Of a stretch of 19,822 nt of DNA, positions 10,746-19,822 are shown piece after piece. The stretch covers positions 309,514 to 329,335 of the forward strand of contig LSYV01000056.1 in NCBI GenBank assembly GCA_001584585.1, in the 5' to 3' direction. The DNA comes from Gonium pectorale. Its lineage: Eukaryota > Chlorophyta > Chlorophyceae > Chlamydomonadales > Volvocaceae. The notes beneath the pieces were generated by a model. That model was not told where the DNA came from. It searched no databases and saw nothing but the letters and a program-made list of their open reading frames with translations. The translations under genes and the position numbers were made by a program. Numbering within the stretch: position 1 is the stretch's first letter; the number at the start of each line of letters is the position of its first letter.

Positions 10746-12050
10746 TGGAGGGGGGGCGGGGCGTCGCTGCATGTGCGGGCATGTTCATGTGTCCGCCGCG
10801 CCGAGCTGGCTGGTGCCGGTTCTTGGGGGCCGCGAGCCGCCTCGGGTTCAGGACCTCAAGTCGTCGGGCGCGACGCGGGTTCTTGACGCGGGGCGGGGAG
10901 GATGACTGTGTGGGTTTTGAGCAGCACGTGACCTGGACTGCAGGGGGCCATCTCTGTACATACGTGGGCGTCAAGAGCGTCATGCGGCGGAGGGGGGAGG
11001 CGGGAGATGGGGCCGTGGGGACTGCGCGCGAGTGCGGGCGTGCGGGGGTGGCGCGGCAAGCGGCGACGGCGCGCGAGCCGCGGCAAGCGGGGTAGGCGTT
11101 GGGATGGCAGCGATTCGGGGACGGGGTGGCGCGCCCCGGGAACTTCCCCTTTCGCAAGGCGTGGAGTGCAGCTGGTGACTAATGTGGAGGGGGGGGGTTG
11201 CACCATATGGCGGGCAGGGCGCGGCGCAGGCAGGGCAGTCCTGGGTGGAACCGTACCGTATCGTATCGTACCAAAAACACAAGCCTGAACTGGCCCGGAA
11301 TGGAGTGGACAGGAATGAACCCGCCGCCGCTCCTGGGCTGGTCGTGACAGCGCAGCTCAATGAACGATGCGCGGGCGCCGGGTCGCACACACGAGTGCAT
11401 GCGGTGTGGTGGTGCTCGGGGCCGTGTTACGCGCAGGCAGGCAGGCAGGCGGGTGACAGCGCAGGCGGGCGCGGGAAGGCCGTCGCACGGGGCAGTACTC
11501 GAGATCTCAAAACGTGTGACCTCGTGGCGTTTGGGCCGAGGTCCTATGCAGATGCCTTGATGTACTTTGATTGCAGCGGACCCCCCCTCTACCGTTCAAT
11601 GACGCGAGCACGGTTTGTTGCCACGCGGCGGTTGAGAGCCCGCCTCATGGGGCCGAAGCTGCTCCGTCCAGTGACGAGCCAAGCCAGGAGCCAGCGCCCG
11701 ACCGGGGGGTCGCGTGTGGCATGACATGGTTGTTGAGGCTTATGGGGCCGCCATCGGTGCCGCGGTGACCCGTAGGTATGCCTCGATCCTTGTAATGAGG
11801 CTACAGAGCGGAGTGTGTCTGCGTCGGTTGTGGAAGCACGGGACGGTGGCGACAACGTCCCGCAGTAGCGCCGTGATGTACCTCTATTGAGGACAGTTAA
11901 GCTTGTGAGAAGGGTCCACAGAGGACGCAGCGCCCAGAGCAAGGTAAGGCTGCGCAGGAGACGCACCTTGACGTAGAAACGCACATCTATACACGAAATG
12001 CACGCCGTACGCTGAACGCCGTACAGTAGCATGCCCTCTCCTCACTCTCT
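10746..12050 (+). other. probable kinesin 3' UTR and downstream flank
   Basis: No coding region is supported here. The stretch follows the kinesin TAG and has a TGTAA signal near 11791, so roughly the first kilobase may be 3' UTR, which is long but possible. It holds small tandem repeats: four CGTAY units at 11252-11271 and four GCAG units at 11433-11448. A long open frame on the opposite strand over 9316-11157 is a shadow of GC-rich coding sequence and is not a gene. Confidence 0.5.
11791..11795 (+). terminator. candidate poly(A) signal TGTAA for the kinesin gene
   Basis: TGTAA is the usual Chlamydomonas polyadenylation signal, and this is the first copy I found on this strand after the kinesin stop codon, about 1,046 bases downstream. 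A five-base motif occurs by chance, so support comes only from its position. Confidence 0.4.
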
Positions 12051-12084
12051 CGCTACCAACGTGCGGCCGCCCACAGAGCCCGAT

Positions 12085-12620
12085 CGTCGCGGCGGCAGTG
12101 TCGCCCGCGGCGCCCCCTGCCCTCCGCCGCCGATGCCATCTCCGTGGCGGTGCACAGCGCCTGGCAGCCGGCCCGGGTAGGCGCCGAGGCGGAGCAGAGC
12201 AGCCCGGAACCTCACGCCGCCACCGCGGTGCCGACGCCGACGGTGTGGGGTGCGCACGCCCTTAGTGGGGTCACACACCCTCACGTCACGCTTTCGTGTT
12301 GGGATTGCACCTCCGCGGCGTGCAATCAAGAAGCCAAAGGCGGGCAAGGAATGCTAGTCCGTACTGGTCACGGCGTACATTTCTGCGCAGGCGCCCGCCC
12401 ACAGCCGGATCCGCTCGGCACGCCAGGGCTCCTCGCGAACCCGCCTCTGTGCACGGCAGCTCAGCGGCGGCGGCGGATCTGGCGCGCTGGGGCCAGACGA
12501 CAAGGCGGCTGTCCCCCTTGGGTGGGGGACTTACTGGGTCGCTTGCCATTTCCCGCGCTTGCTTTGATTCTGACCCAAGCAATTCATATGCATAAGGTTC
12601 ACGGGTTCTAGGAAAGGGTT
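12085..12620 (+). pseudogene. decayed partial duplicate of kinesin exon 21 - intron 21 - exon 22
   Basis: This stretch aligns by eye, in order, with 9199-9930 of the kinesin gene. 12115-12169 matches exon 21 (PSAADAISVAVHSAWQ against [16 protein letters not shown]). About 12285-12395 matches intron 21 (shared TTGGG, ATTGCACC, GGCGTGC, GCGGGCA and TTTC.GCGCA blocks). 12412-12510 is nearly identical to exon 22, including the glycine-coding run and GCGCTGGGGCCAGACGAC. The match continues weakly into intron 22 (TTCTGACCC, CATATGCATAAGG-like). The copy has a four-base deletion and at least one other frame change relative to exon 22, and it lacks about 100 bases before the exon. It therefore looks non-functional. 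Left boundary is approximate. Confidence 0.75.
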
Positions 12621-12967
12621 GCCCAGGATGGGGGCAGTTGGATCGTGAGCATGGCTCCGAAAAAATCCGGGCGCCATGTCGGAGTCACAGACACAACCCG
12701 ACGCGGATGCCCGATCTCGCAATATAATTGCATGTGTGTACTTTCATTTAGGGTTTTATCATTAAACCAAATAAGCCACGGCTGCAAGCTGCGCACGTCC
12801 ATCCCGCCAAGTGCAGCGGATCGCCGCCTGCAATGAACAGGCGGCATAGGACATACTCGACGCGTGTCAGGCTTTGTTAGACGCGTGTTGACTCTGTATG
12901 CACCTTAATACCGCGACGGCCCCGCTTCTGCACTCTTCAGAAAGCATCTAAGTGTAATACAGTAAAA
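12621..12967 (+). promoter_or_regulatory. putative promoter and 5' UTR of the methyltransferase gene
   Basis: The 350 bases before the methyltransferase ATG are clearly less GC-rich than their surroundings and hold no supportable gene. An A/T-rich AATATAATT at 12721-12729 is the only TATA-like run, about 240 bases before the ATG. A TGTAA at 12953-12957 lies just before the start codon, too close to be a useful poly(A) signal for this gene. The promoter role is inferred from position alone. Confidence 0.35.
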
Positions 12968-14799
12968 ATGCCAAAGCTAGTTACGTTTCTAGCAGTGCTC
13001 CTGGCATTGGCCGTCCGATTCAGCTCCGCTTCAACGGATGGCCAGGTGCCGCTACGAGTCCTTTACCACAACAACGAGTGGGCACTACGCGCAGCGCACA
13101 ACCTCTCACAATGGCGGAGCCGCTTGTTTGAATCGACGGAGCAGGTGGGGAACCCCGCCGGTTCGCGGAATCGGCACTCCCTCTCCCAGGTCCGCTGACT
13201 ACCTTCATTAACTCCGCGGGCGACAACCCGTCTTCCTCAGTGGATGGTGTCCATGAACAACAACGAGCGGCCTGAGCGATGGGACCGCTTCAAGCTCTTC
13301 CAGCCGTTCATCTCCTGCCCCCCTGGTGCGTGCCGCCAGCTCTATGCCGGGTGTACGAGCGACACACTTAATGCAGCTCAGCTGAGCGATAAGTGCTTGA
13401 AGTAGGCACGCAGGCAAGCTCGCAGACAGGCACGCAACCAGCTGTGCGTATGCCTCGTGCGGTGCGGTGCGCAGTGCATAGCGCCGCGCAAGGCCCAGCA
13501 GCTGCCCGGCGCCCAGCACCCCAACACACGTTCACGGGTGTCCCCTTTCGGCCGGTTCGGGCCTGCCGGTCGGCCCTCGTCCGCTTTGGACGTTGTGGCC
13601 AGTCCATTCCGGTCCTGGCGCCGCATGCGTCCGTCTCGGCAGCCCACCGTCTGACCGCGCGAGCTGCCCTGCTCCCACCAGGGTCTCTCCCTCCCCATGC
13701 CGCAGCAGTACACCCCGCCCAACACCCACGCCCAGCTGCGCCCTCCCCTCCCCTCCCCCCGCAGAGCGGCCTCTGCGCCGCGTTGGTCCCCTGAACGACG
13801 GCGGGAAGTGGCTGTGCGAGCCGGCCCGTGAGGTGGCCCCCTGCACCATCATCTCCATGGGCAGCAACATGGACTTCAGGTGGGAGGGAGCCCAGGGGGG
13901 TCAGAGGGTTGGTGAGAGGCGTTCTCAATAGAGAAGCCGGAGGCGCATGCCTCTCCCGAGGTGTCCCCAGCGCCCCACCCGGTGTCCCTTCGCATGTTGG
14001 GCGGTGTGACCTGGGGCAGGAGCTGTTGGCGGCGCTGCCCGCACCGGCATCGCTCCCTCGCCATGTGGTCCTGCAACACCCCCGGCTGCTGCCCCGCCCC
14101 CGCCTTCGCCCGCGCGCAGGTTTGAGGAGGCGGTGCTGAACGAAACGGTGTGCAATGTGGCCACGCTGGACTGCACCGTGGACGGCAGGGTGCTGGGAGA
14201 CCGACATAAGTTCTTCAAGGTGGGACCAAGGCTGAGGCTGGGGCTGGGGGAGCGAGGGGCCGGAACGACTTTCGTTGACTCTTCTTGGTGGTTCGGGACG
14301 GCATGCATGCGCCTCAGGCCTTCTAGTGAGAACGCCTTTTTCCTATTCTGAAGCGCCCTCACCCCGCCTGGCGCAGGTGTGCGTGGGTAACTCGCGGCAC
14401 GCGGCCCGAGAGCCCGGGCGCGTCGTCACCTACTCGCAGCTGCTGCAGCAGCTGGGGCTGCAGTCGCTGGCCATCCTCAAGATCGACGTGGAGGGCTACG
14501 AGTTCCCGGTGTTTGCCGAGTGGCACGAGACCACGCGCGGGCTGCCCGAGCAGATCTCGGTCGAGGTGCACTGGCACAAGGTGTGGGGCGCGCAGGGCAC
14601 CCCCGAGGAGCTGTTCCCGCAGTGGGGCCGCCCCGACATGTCGGCCATGGACCTGTCGCTGTTCTTCTTCCACCTGGCCAACCTGGGGTACGGCATCGTG
14701 AGCCAGGAGATCAACGACGCCTGCCCCACGTGCTCGGAGTTCACGTTCCTGCGCGTGGAGGGGCCGTACAGCCACCGGCTCAACCCGCCGCCGGCGTGA
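12968..14799 (+). CDS. secretory-pathway FkbM/METTL24-like methyltransferase, 5 exons
   Basis: Probable SAM-dependent methyltransferase of about 299 residues; substrate unknown. Exons: 12968-13144, 13241-13325, 13765-13879, 14120-14219 and 14377-14799; all junctions keep frame. Residues 1-22 form a hydrophobic signal peptide (MPKLVTFLAVLLALAVRFSSA), pointing to ER/Golgi lumen or secretion. The core has RVGPLNDGGKWLCEP (93-107), then IISMGSNMDFRFEEAV (116-131) as the likely SAM-binding glycine loop, D143 in ATLDC as the likely ribose-binding acid, and LKIDVEGYEFPVF (193-205), the LKIDVEG signature of the FkbM and METTL24-type families. Paired cysteines late in the chain (CPTC) fit an oxidising compartment. 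The ATG sits in AAAAATGCC. The gene lies downstream of, and on the same strand as, the kinesin, and converges on the ankyrin gene. No sign of breakage. An inactive or non-methylating member cannot be excluded. Confidence 0.85.
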
Positions 14800-14857
14800 C
14801 GGGCGCGCGGGGGGGGGCGGAGTTTCTTGCATGGGAGAGAGGGAGGAGGGAGGTGGC

Positions 14858-14881
14858 GGAGGAGGAGGAGGAGGAGGAGGA
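14858..14881 (+). repeat. (GGA)8 microsatellite in methyltransferase 3' UTR
   Basis: Eight uninterrupted GGA units, flanked by imperfect GGA/GGGA sequence from about 14836 to 14889, lie some 60 bases after the methyltransferase stop codon. This is a purine-only run that is likely to vary in length between strains. Confidence 0.9.
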
Positions 14882-15572
14882 GGGAGGATCAAGGAGGGCA
14901 GGCGGCGCCGCGAGCTGCCGCCGCTGCAATCGGGCGCTGGGGGTCGCCGCGCTTTGAGCGAAAAGTAATAAAAAACGATAACCAGAAACGGGGAAGGCAG
15001 CCCCACCTTGGGGGAGGGGCGGCGGTGAAGACGTGCAGGTGCGACTGCACGATGTACCACCGGTACTGGCGTGTCGGGCACATGTCAGGTTGCGGCGTGG
15101 CGCGTTCGCGGCGCCGCCTTATCTTGCTCTTGTGGGCGCTGGGTCTCCTGCGGACCCCTCTCGCTCCTCTCGCAAGCTTGCCTGCTGGCGGCATATGGAT
15201 GTGTACGGATGCGCCATCGTGCGCGATACCCTATCGCCGCTGCCGCCCCACGTGCACCAACGGACGGACTGCGCCGAGCAGACAGCACCCTGCTCGTGCC
15301 TCATGCTCTTGTTCCGGTAACGGCCGCAGATGCATCCACCAGGGCCTAAAAGCTGCTTCGTACCCAACTGCAGGGGGTTCGGGTCGGGTGCGCGAGTTCC
15401 CTCCTTCCGTGCACTGACGCGGTTGGAGTACGGCAATCCCCGCTGGCTGAGGGGCTTTGCGTTCTAGCCGCCTCCACGTACAGGCGTCAGCAGCAGCATT
15501 ACACCAGGCCGAGGCAGCCGGGGGCTGGGCTGCGCGGCAGGACTTCGATAGGCTGCCAATGCCCGGTCCGTT

Positions 15573-15615
15573 GCCACCGTAGTGGGACGAATAGCGTATC
15601 GGCGAGTACGGTGGC
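15573..15615. repeat. 9-base perfect inverted repeat
   Basis: GCCACCGTA at 15573-15581 pairs with TACGGTGGC at 15607-15615 across 25 bases, inside the convergent intergenic region. The arms do not extend further in or out. Confidence 0.6.
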
Positions 15616-16784
15616 TTCCATTAGCTTTGCGGGTTCCATTCCTATGTCACCTTCGGACTTGCTGACGGATCACGAATATCATCCGAGCTGAGAGCTGCGC
15701 TCCCCTTGAGCCGTGTGTGTTTAGGGAAACGGGCGGGCGGGAGCAGCCTTGTCTTGCGCCTAGCCAGGGCGTTATGGTGCTTCAACGGGCAAAGCAACAG
15801 CAGCGAGCCCGGTCTGCGGCCAGGCTGTCCTTCTTCGCCCGATATGCTGTAGGGCCCCTTTGCTTTTGAAGGGGGAACTCGCAACATTCCGATCCATGCT
15901 CTGAAAGACCTTGAAAGTCTCCCCCGTGTGCAGTTGTGCAGTCGGTTGCCCAAGCTGTTACAGTTTCCGTTGGTGCTGAGTCCGAGAAGGATATCCACCC
16001 AGAAGCACGGGGCCCGCCGAAATGTCCCATGGGTTATGCGTGCCGCTTCATCTGGCCCGCCAAAAGCCCTAACAAGAAGACACCACCCTGCCATATGGGC
16101 GATGCTGCGAGGACGGTGACGACCCGCGGGTCAGGCGACCGCAGCCGGCAGCGCATTTCCCAACCCAGCTAGCCACCTTCACCATTCCACCCTCCTCACA
16201 TTTTGATTTTGCTCTTTGTAACAGCATGGGGGTTGTTACCGACAGCCTAACGACGGTCAAAGCACGCCGTGATGCAAAGATAAATTGTTTGGCTGCAGAG
16301 CAAGAAGCCCCGTCACCCTTGGTCACGTCTCAAGCTCCGGCGGATAACTTCACCACCACCCTGCGGAGTGACGTTAGCACGCTGCCGCTGCGTGCGGTGT
16401 GCAACCAGACAACAGCACCTGGCTGCGCAACAAGCAGCTGCACGTACGTACGGCGGATGCAATCCATCCGTACGCTTACACTGACGGCCTCGTCCTGCGA
16501 GGCCCCCAGGTCGGCTCCGCCGTCCAATGATCGTCTCGCCTCTCTGCCCTCTCACCCACAGTCGTGCCCCACGGTGACAGAGGCAATACCTTCCCGGGCC
16601 ACTCCAGACATTACACCCACACAGCGACCGGCCATCGACAAGCGCGTGCCCATCAGCGGACTGTGTCCGGGCGCCCCTCCCCTGATACCCAACAGACGCA
16701 ACTGATCCACACCCGTGTACGGCAGACACAAGCTCACGTCCCTGCATAATCATTTTACTTGACCTCCTCTCTGAATGCCACACA

Positions 16785-16789
16785 TTACA
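16785..16789 (-). terminator. candidate poly(A) signal TGTAA for the ankyrin gene
   Basis: TTACA on the plus strand reads TGTAA on the minus strand. It lies about 240 bases past the stop codon of the ankyrin gene and is the first copy I found in that direction, a normal 3' UTR length for Chlamydomonas-type genes. Confidence 0.5.
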
Positions 16790-17026
16790 GACTCGACCAC
16801 ATGCAGGTTTCCCGCAATGCAAGTAATACCCCATCCTGCAAGCAGCCAACACACGGCAGGGTCACTGGGCCCTAGGGCTTGCGCTACCGTGGCCCAAAGT
16901 GGGGTTTACCGCACGCGCGTTTCCTGAATGTGTTCATCAAATAACCTCGCATGGGGCAATGGCGTTGAACGGGACGAACCTTGAAGAGAGCAACGACCCA
17001 CAACGATGCCGGATGGCACAGCTCCA

Positions 17027-18914
17027 CTAGCCGTCATCGTCCGCCGCTGCCGCCTTCCCCCCCTCCTGCTGCGCCATCCGGTGCGCCTCCAGCAGCGCCA
17101 GCGCCTCCTCCCGGCCGCTGGCCCTTTGCCCGGCCTTCGCCAGGGCGGCCTCGTAGTCGCCGACGGGGCAGCCCTCCTCCAGCAGCCAGCGTAGCATGGG
17201 CACAGGGGCGACAAGGGCGGTCTCCATGACCACACTCCCAGCCGGGCCCCAGGGCGCGCCCATCCGCCGCAGCAGCCGCGCCATGGCCAGGTCGCCGTCA
17301 CGGCAGGGCATCGTGTACGGCGAGCCGTCGTCCTGGACAGGCAGGGCGGAAACGTCCATCGGGCTGCAGTCAATAGCTCGAAGATGCACAGGCAGGGGAG
17401 GATGACGGCCCACAGAACAGAAACCCAAATGTCCCATCTCACTCGAGCCCCATTCCAGTGCCGCGCTGGTGCTGTGGACCGTAGGGAATAACCGCGCGCC
17501 CATGACACCCTCCCCCCCCTGGGCCAGCTCCCCACCCGACCACTCGCACCTTCATGGGGCAGCCCCGCGCCACCAGCCACTCCAGCGCCTCCTCGCAGCC
17601 CGACGCCGCCGCTGAGGTGGTGGCATCATCGCTCCACCCGTCGCAACCGCGCTCCACCAGCCAGGTCAGCAGCTCCATGTTGCCCGACCGAGCAGCGGCG
17701 GTGAGGAGGTCGGAGCCGGAGCCCAGCCACTCCTCGCCCTCCAGCTCCACCAGCCAGGCCAGCACGTGCAGGTGGCCGTTCTCGGCCGCCTCGAGGACCA
17801 TATCCTCAGCGTCGAAACACCAGTCTGCGGAGTGAAGCGCCTGCAGCACCTCCAGATGGCCCTCCCGAGCGGCAATGAACGTAGCGGTCTCCGGGTATGA
17901 GCCATCCTCCTCCACGCCCGCCTCCTCCAGCAGGTACTGCACCGCCGCCAGGTTGCCCACCTCCGCAGCGGTGCACACCGTCCCTGTGCCCAGGGGGTAG
18001 CCCCGGCCTTGGAGCCAGGCCAGGCGGGAAGCAGCGTCGGAGCAGACGGCAGCTGCTGCAGCCGCGCCGAGGTCCTTGAGGCAGCCCTGCGCCTCCAGCC
18101 ACTCCACCTTAGCGGCCCAGTCGGGCGTGGGGCTGCCGGCGGCCGCAACCAGAGCCTCCTCCTTAGCCCTTTCGTCCAGCAAATCCCCGTCCCCCCACTG
18201 CTGCTGGAGGGTGGCCAGATCGCAGCCGTCCGCCGCCCCCTCGACGAGCTTGCGCTTCTCCCACGCCGGGCTTGTTGTGTGCACGTTGAGCTGCGGTCGC
18301 ACCTGCTGCAGCCACTCCATCAGGCCCACGTGGCCGCCGCGCGCCGCCTCAGCTGCCCCGCCCGAGCTCCAGGCCAGGTCGAGGGTCAGCAGCCACTCGC
18401 ACACGTGCCGATGGCCGCCGCCCGCCGCGGCAGCGAGGAGGCCACTGCTCTCGCAGTACAGGTCCTTGGTCGGGCAGCCGTGATCCCACAGCCACTGGCA
18501 CGGCTCCAGCTTCCCGGTCGATGCGGCCGCCACAAAGACCTTGTATGTCGGGAGGCAGCCCGCAGCTCGCACCGCCATCTCCAGGTTGGCCACCACGCCG
18601 CTGGCCGCCGTGAGGCACAACAGCTGCCACCGGCGGTTCTGTGTAAGCCCCCGTGCGGCGCCCGGGGCGAGCCAGTGCGCCGCGAAGGCGTGCGGCGCCA
18701 CAGGCTCCGAGAGCCGGATAGTCGTGTGCTGTGGGCCGCTGAACTGAGCCGCAGCGGCCTTGTTGACCAGGCGAAAGAACGGGACATCGTTGGGGTCCAA
18801 GCAACTGACGATCTTTGCCGTCAGCTCGGGCTGCAGCTTCGGAAACACTCGCGACGACGCGCATGCAACAGGAATCGTCCCCCGCTCCTTTGTTGCTGCC
18901 TGCATGGTAGCCAT
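17027..18914 (-). CDS. F-box-like/ankyrin-repeat protein, 2 exons
   Basis: Protein of about 556 residues, exons 18914-17550 and 17332-17027 on the minus strand. Residues about 24-57 (FPKLQPELTAKIVSCLDPND, then FFRLVNKAAAAQF) resemble the F-box-like segment found at the start of many Chlamydomonas ankyrin proteins. The rest is a chain of divergent ankyrin-type repeats with the family pattern GHxxVxEWLxxxGCP (for example GGGHRHVCEWLL, ENGHLHVLAWLVE, SGNMELLTWLVERGC). Exon 2 adds DDGSPYTMPCRDGDLAMARLL and LRWLLEEGCPVGDYEAALA. The open frame runs a further 16 codons upstream without an ATG; this ATG (Met-Ala-Thr-Met) has a good context, GCCATGG. The donor AAG|GTGCGA and acceptor TGTCCAG are in phase 0. 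The role is probably protein binding, perhaps as a ubiquitin-ligase adaptor; this is inference, as is a cytosolic location. Confidence 0.85.
17333..17549 (-). other. ankyrin gene intron
   Basis: A 217-base phase-0 intron on the minus strand. Reading through it would end the protein soon after GCPMK in non-ankyrin sequence, whereas splicing joins GCPMK to DDGSPYTMPCRDGDLAMARLL and restores the ankyrin pattern. An alternative acceptor at TGCAG, 23 bases further upstream in the intron, would not keep frame with the AAG donor. Confidence 0.75.
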
Positions 18915-19822
18915 GGCAAGGGCTCCAAGAGGCTCTATCCCGTAAGTGGTCAAGGATACCACTATTGGCCACCGCGTTATGATATGACGCTATTGCATGA
19001 AGTGCAAGTGAGATCTCGCATATTGTAGGATGTGACAGTTACTCGGTTTCCCGTACTGTGTGTTCCAGGTTGTTTGGAACGGCGCCGGGTATGCGACACG
19101 ACAACCTGCAACGCGACGACGTGTACATCGGCAACCTGCACTAGTACTCACCATAGTAACCGCAACTGCTAGCGCTACGTCTAGCGCTGCCCGTGCTGGG
19201 ACCAGGCACCTCGGAGCCTTGGAAGTCGGTTGCTTGATGAGTGGCAAAGATATCGGCTCGACTCAGATATAATACTGAAGTACAGCATTGCACAGCTGTC
19301 GCGGATGCTATCACGGTGGCTGTTGCGACCGGCGACAAGCCCGCACCCGACTGACCGCAGCCCGGCCGTCACAAAATTCTCTGCATCCAGGGCTGAACGC
19401 TGCATGAAGACTCATGAGCGTGCTTGTGGCAGGCAAACCCCTCCAAGGCGGCAATACGGTACCCCTAGCACGCCAGGCTCCCCTGCTAGCACGCTTAGCA
19501 CGCCCTCGCCGGTTCAGACCCTCGGAAGCGCGCCGAGAAGTGGCATGCCATGGGGTTTATGAGTGGGAAGTCTCCCACGCTGCCGTGCGCTAACGGAACC
19601 GAGGGCGCGTTGCTCGCATAGATAGCCCAATAGAGCTTGCTGTGTACACGAGGAGCGCAAGCGGGCAAGCCCTTGGTGGGGGTGGAGACACATACCCGCT
19701 TGCGTTACGGATTGTTACGTATGATATTGCGTTACATCGGAATTGATACACTGGCCGAACCGCCATCGTCAAAGTCCAGCCCTCCAGAAACCGGCAAGGA
19801 GCTCAATTACAGGTTACACATC
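18915..19822. other. upstream flank of the ankyrin gene, no further gene seen
   Basis: This stretch should contain the ankyrin gene promoter and 5' UTR at its left edge. Open frames here are short, overlap on both strands and lack the codon bias of the real genes. It contains three TAGCACGC copies at 19466-19503 and a perfect 10-base inverted repeat at 19656-19704. I see nothing else. Confidence 0.5.
19656..19704. repeat. 10-base perfect inverted repeat
   Basis: CGCAAGCGGG at 19656-19665 pairs perfectly with CCCGCTTGCG at 19695-19704 across a 29-base loop. It could form a hairpin in RNA or mark the end of a small mobile element. No associated gene is visible. Confidence 0.7.

Larger units (their letters stand above)
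14800..17026. other. convergent intergenic region
   Basis: About 2.2 kb lies between the stop codons of two genes that point at each other. The left part should be methyltransferase 3' UTR (GGA repeat, then an A-rich AGTAATAAAAAACG near 14966). The right 250 bases should be ankyrin-gene 3' UTR. The middle (about 15000-16780) holds no gene I can support: its open frames use A/T-ending codons freely, unlike the three real genes, and show no domain. It contains short inverted repeats at 15054-15066, 15573-15615 and 16447-16474. An old transposon remnant is possible, but I recognise no ends or protein. Confidence 0.5.

Noticed and set aside
9316..11157. 613-codon open frame on the minus strand
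   Set aside because: It lies opposite kinesin exons 21-24 and the kinesin 3' flank. It is rich in Arg, Pro and Ala as expected for the complement of GC-rich coding sequence, has no domain, and conflicts with the well-supported plus-strand exons.
12144..12611. 155-codon plus-strand frame over the kinesin duplicate
   Set aside because: Part of it (DPLGTPGLL) follows the kinesin exon 22 frame and then leaves it because of frame changes, so it is a by-product of the decayed copy and not a gene.
15642..16094. 150-codon minus-strand frame in the convergent intergenic region
   Set aside because: No recognisable domain, codon use unlike the neighbours, and an overlapping frame of similar quality. 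A transposon fragment is possible but not supported.
18915..18962. Upstream extension of the ankyrin frame starting at a GTG
   Set aside because: GTG is not a normal start in a nuclear gene, and the first ATG in the frame, at 18914, has a strong context.
1..19822. CRISPR arrays, tRNA or rRNA genes, prokaryotic operons
   Set aside because: No regularly spaced direct repeats, tRNA-like folds or rRNA signatures were noticed on either strand, and the gene structure is eukaryotic.

Overview
The window looks like nuclear DNA from a volvocine green alga, Chlamydomonas or a close relative. It is very GC-rich. Genes are split by many introns of about 100-460 bases with GTGCGT/GTGAGT-type donors and C-rich tracts before CAG acceptors. 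Codons strongly prefer C or G in third position, TGTAA-type poly(A) signals are present, and one gene belongs to the large F-box-like/ankyrin family I associate with Chlamydomonas. The organism call is inference. No bacterial, organellar or viral feature was seen.

Layout: 1-1358 is non-coding sequence upstream of the first gene. 1359-10745 (+) is a 24-exon kinesin with an N-terminal motor, assembled here exon by exon into one open frame of about 950 residues. 10746 to about 12050 is its probable 3' UTR and flank, with a TGTAA signal at 11791. About 12085-12620 is a decayed duplicate of the kinesin exon 21 - intron 21 - exon 22 region. 12968-14799 (+) is a five-exon gene for a secreted or Golgi-type FkbM/METTL24-like methyltransferase of about 299 residues. 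14800-17026 is a long convergent intergenic stretch. 18914-17027 (-) is a two-exon F-box-like/ankyrin-repeat protein of about 556 residues. 18915-19822 is the upstream flank of that gene.

The three genes show no obvious shared pathway. The kinesin is a microtubule motor, the methyltransferase probably acts in the secretory pathway on an unknown substrate, and the ankyrin protein is probably a protein-interaction or ubiquitin-ligase adaptor. I found no new multi-gene system. The most notable signals are the partial kinesin pseudocopy (which retains intron sequence), a GC-AG intron, an apparent duplication of an exon end inside the following intron, a glycine-rich insertion in the motor core, and a repeated G-rich-to-C-rich layout of the introns. 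All splice sites were chosen by eye from reading frame, consensus and protein-family fit, without transcript data.
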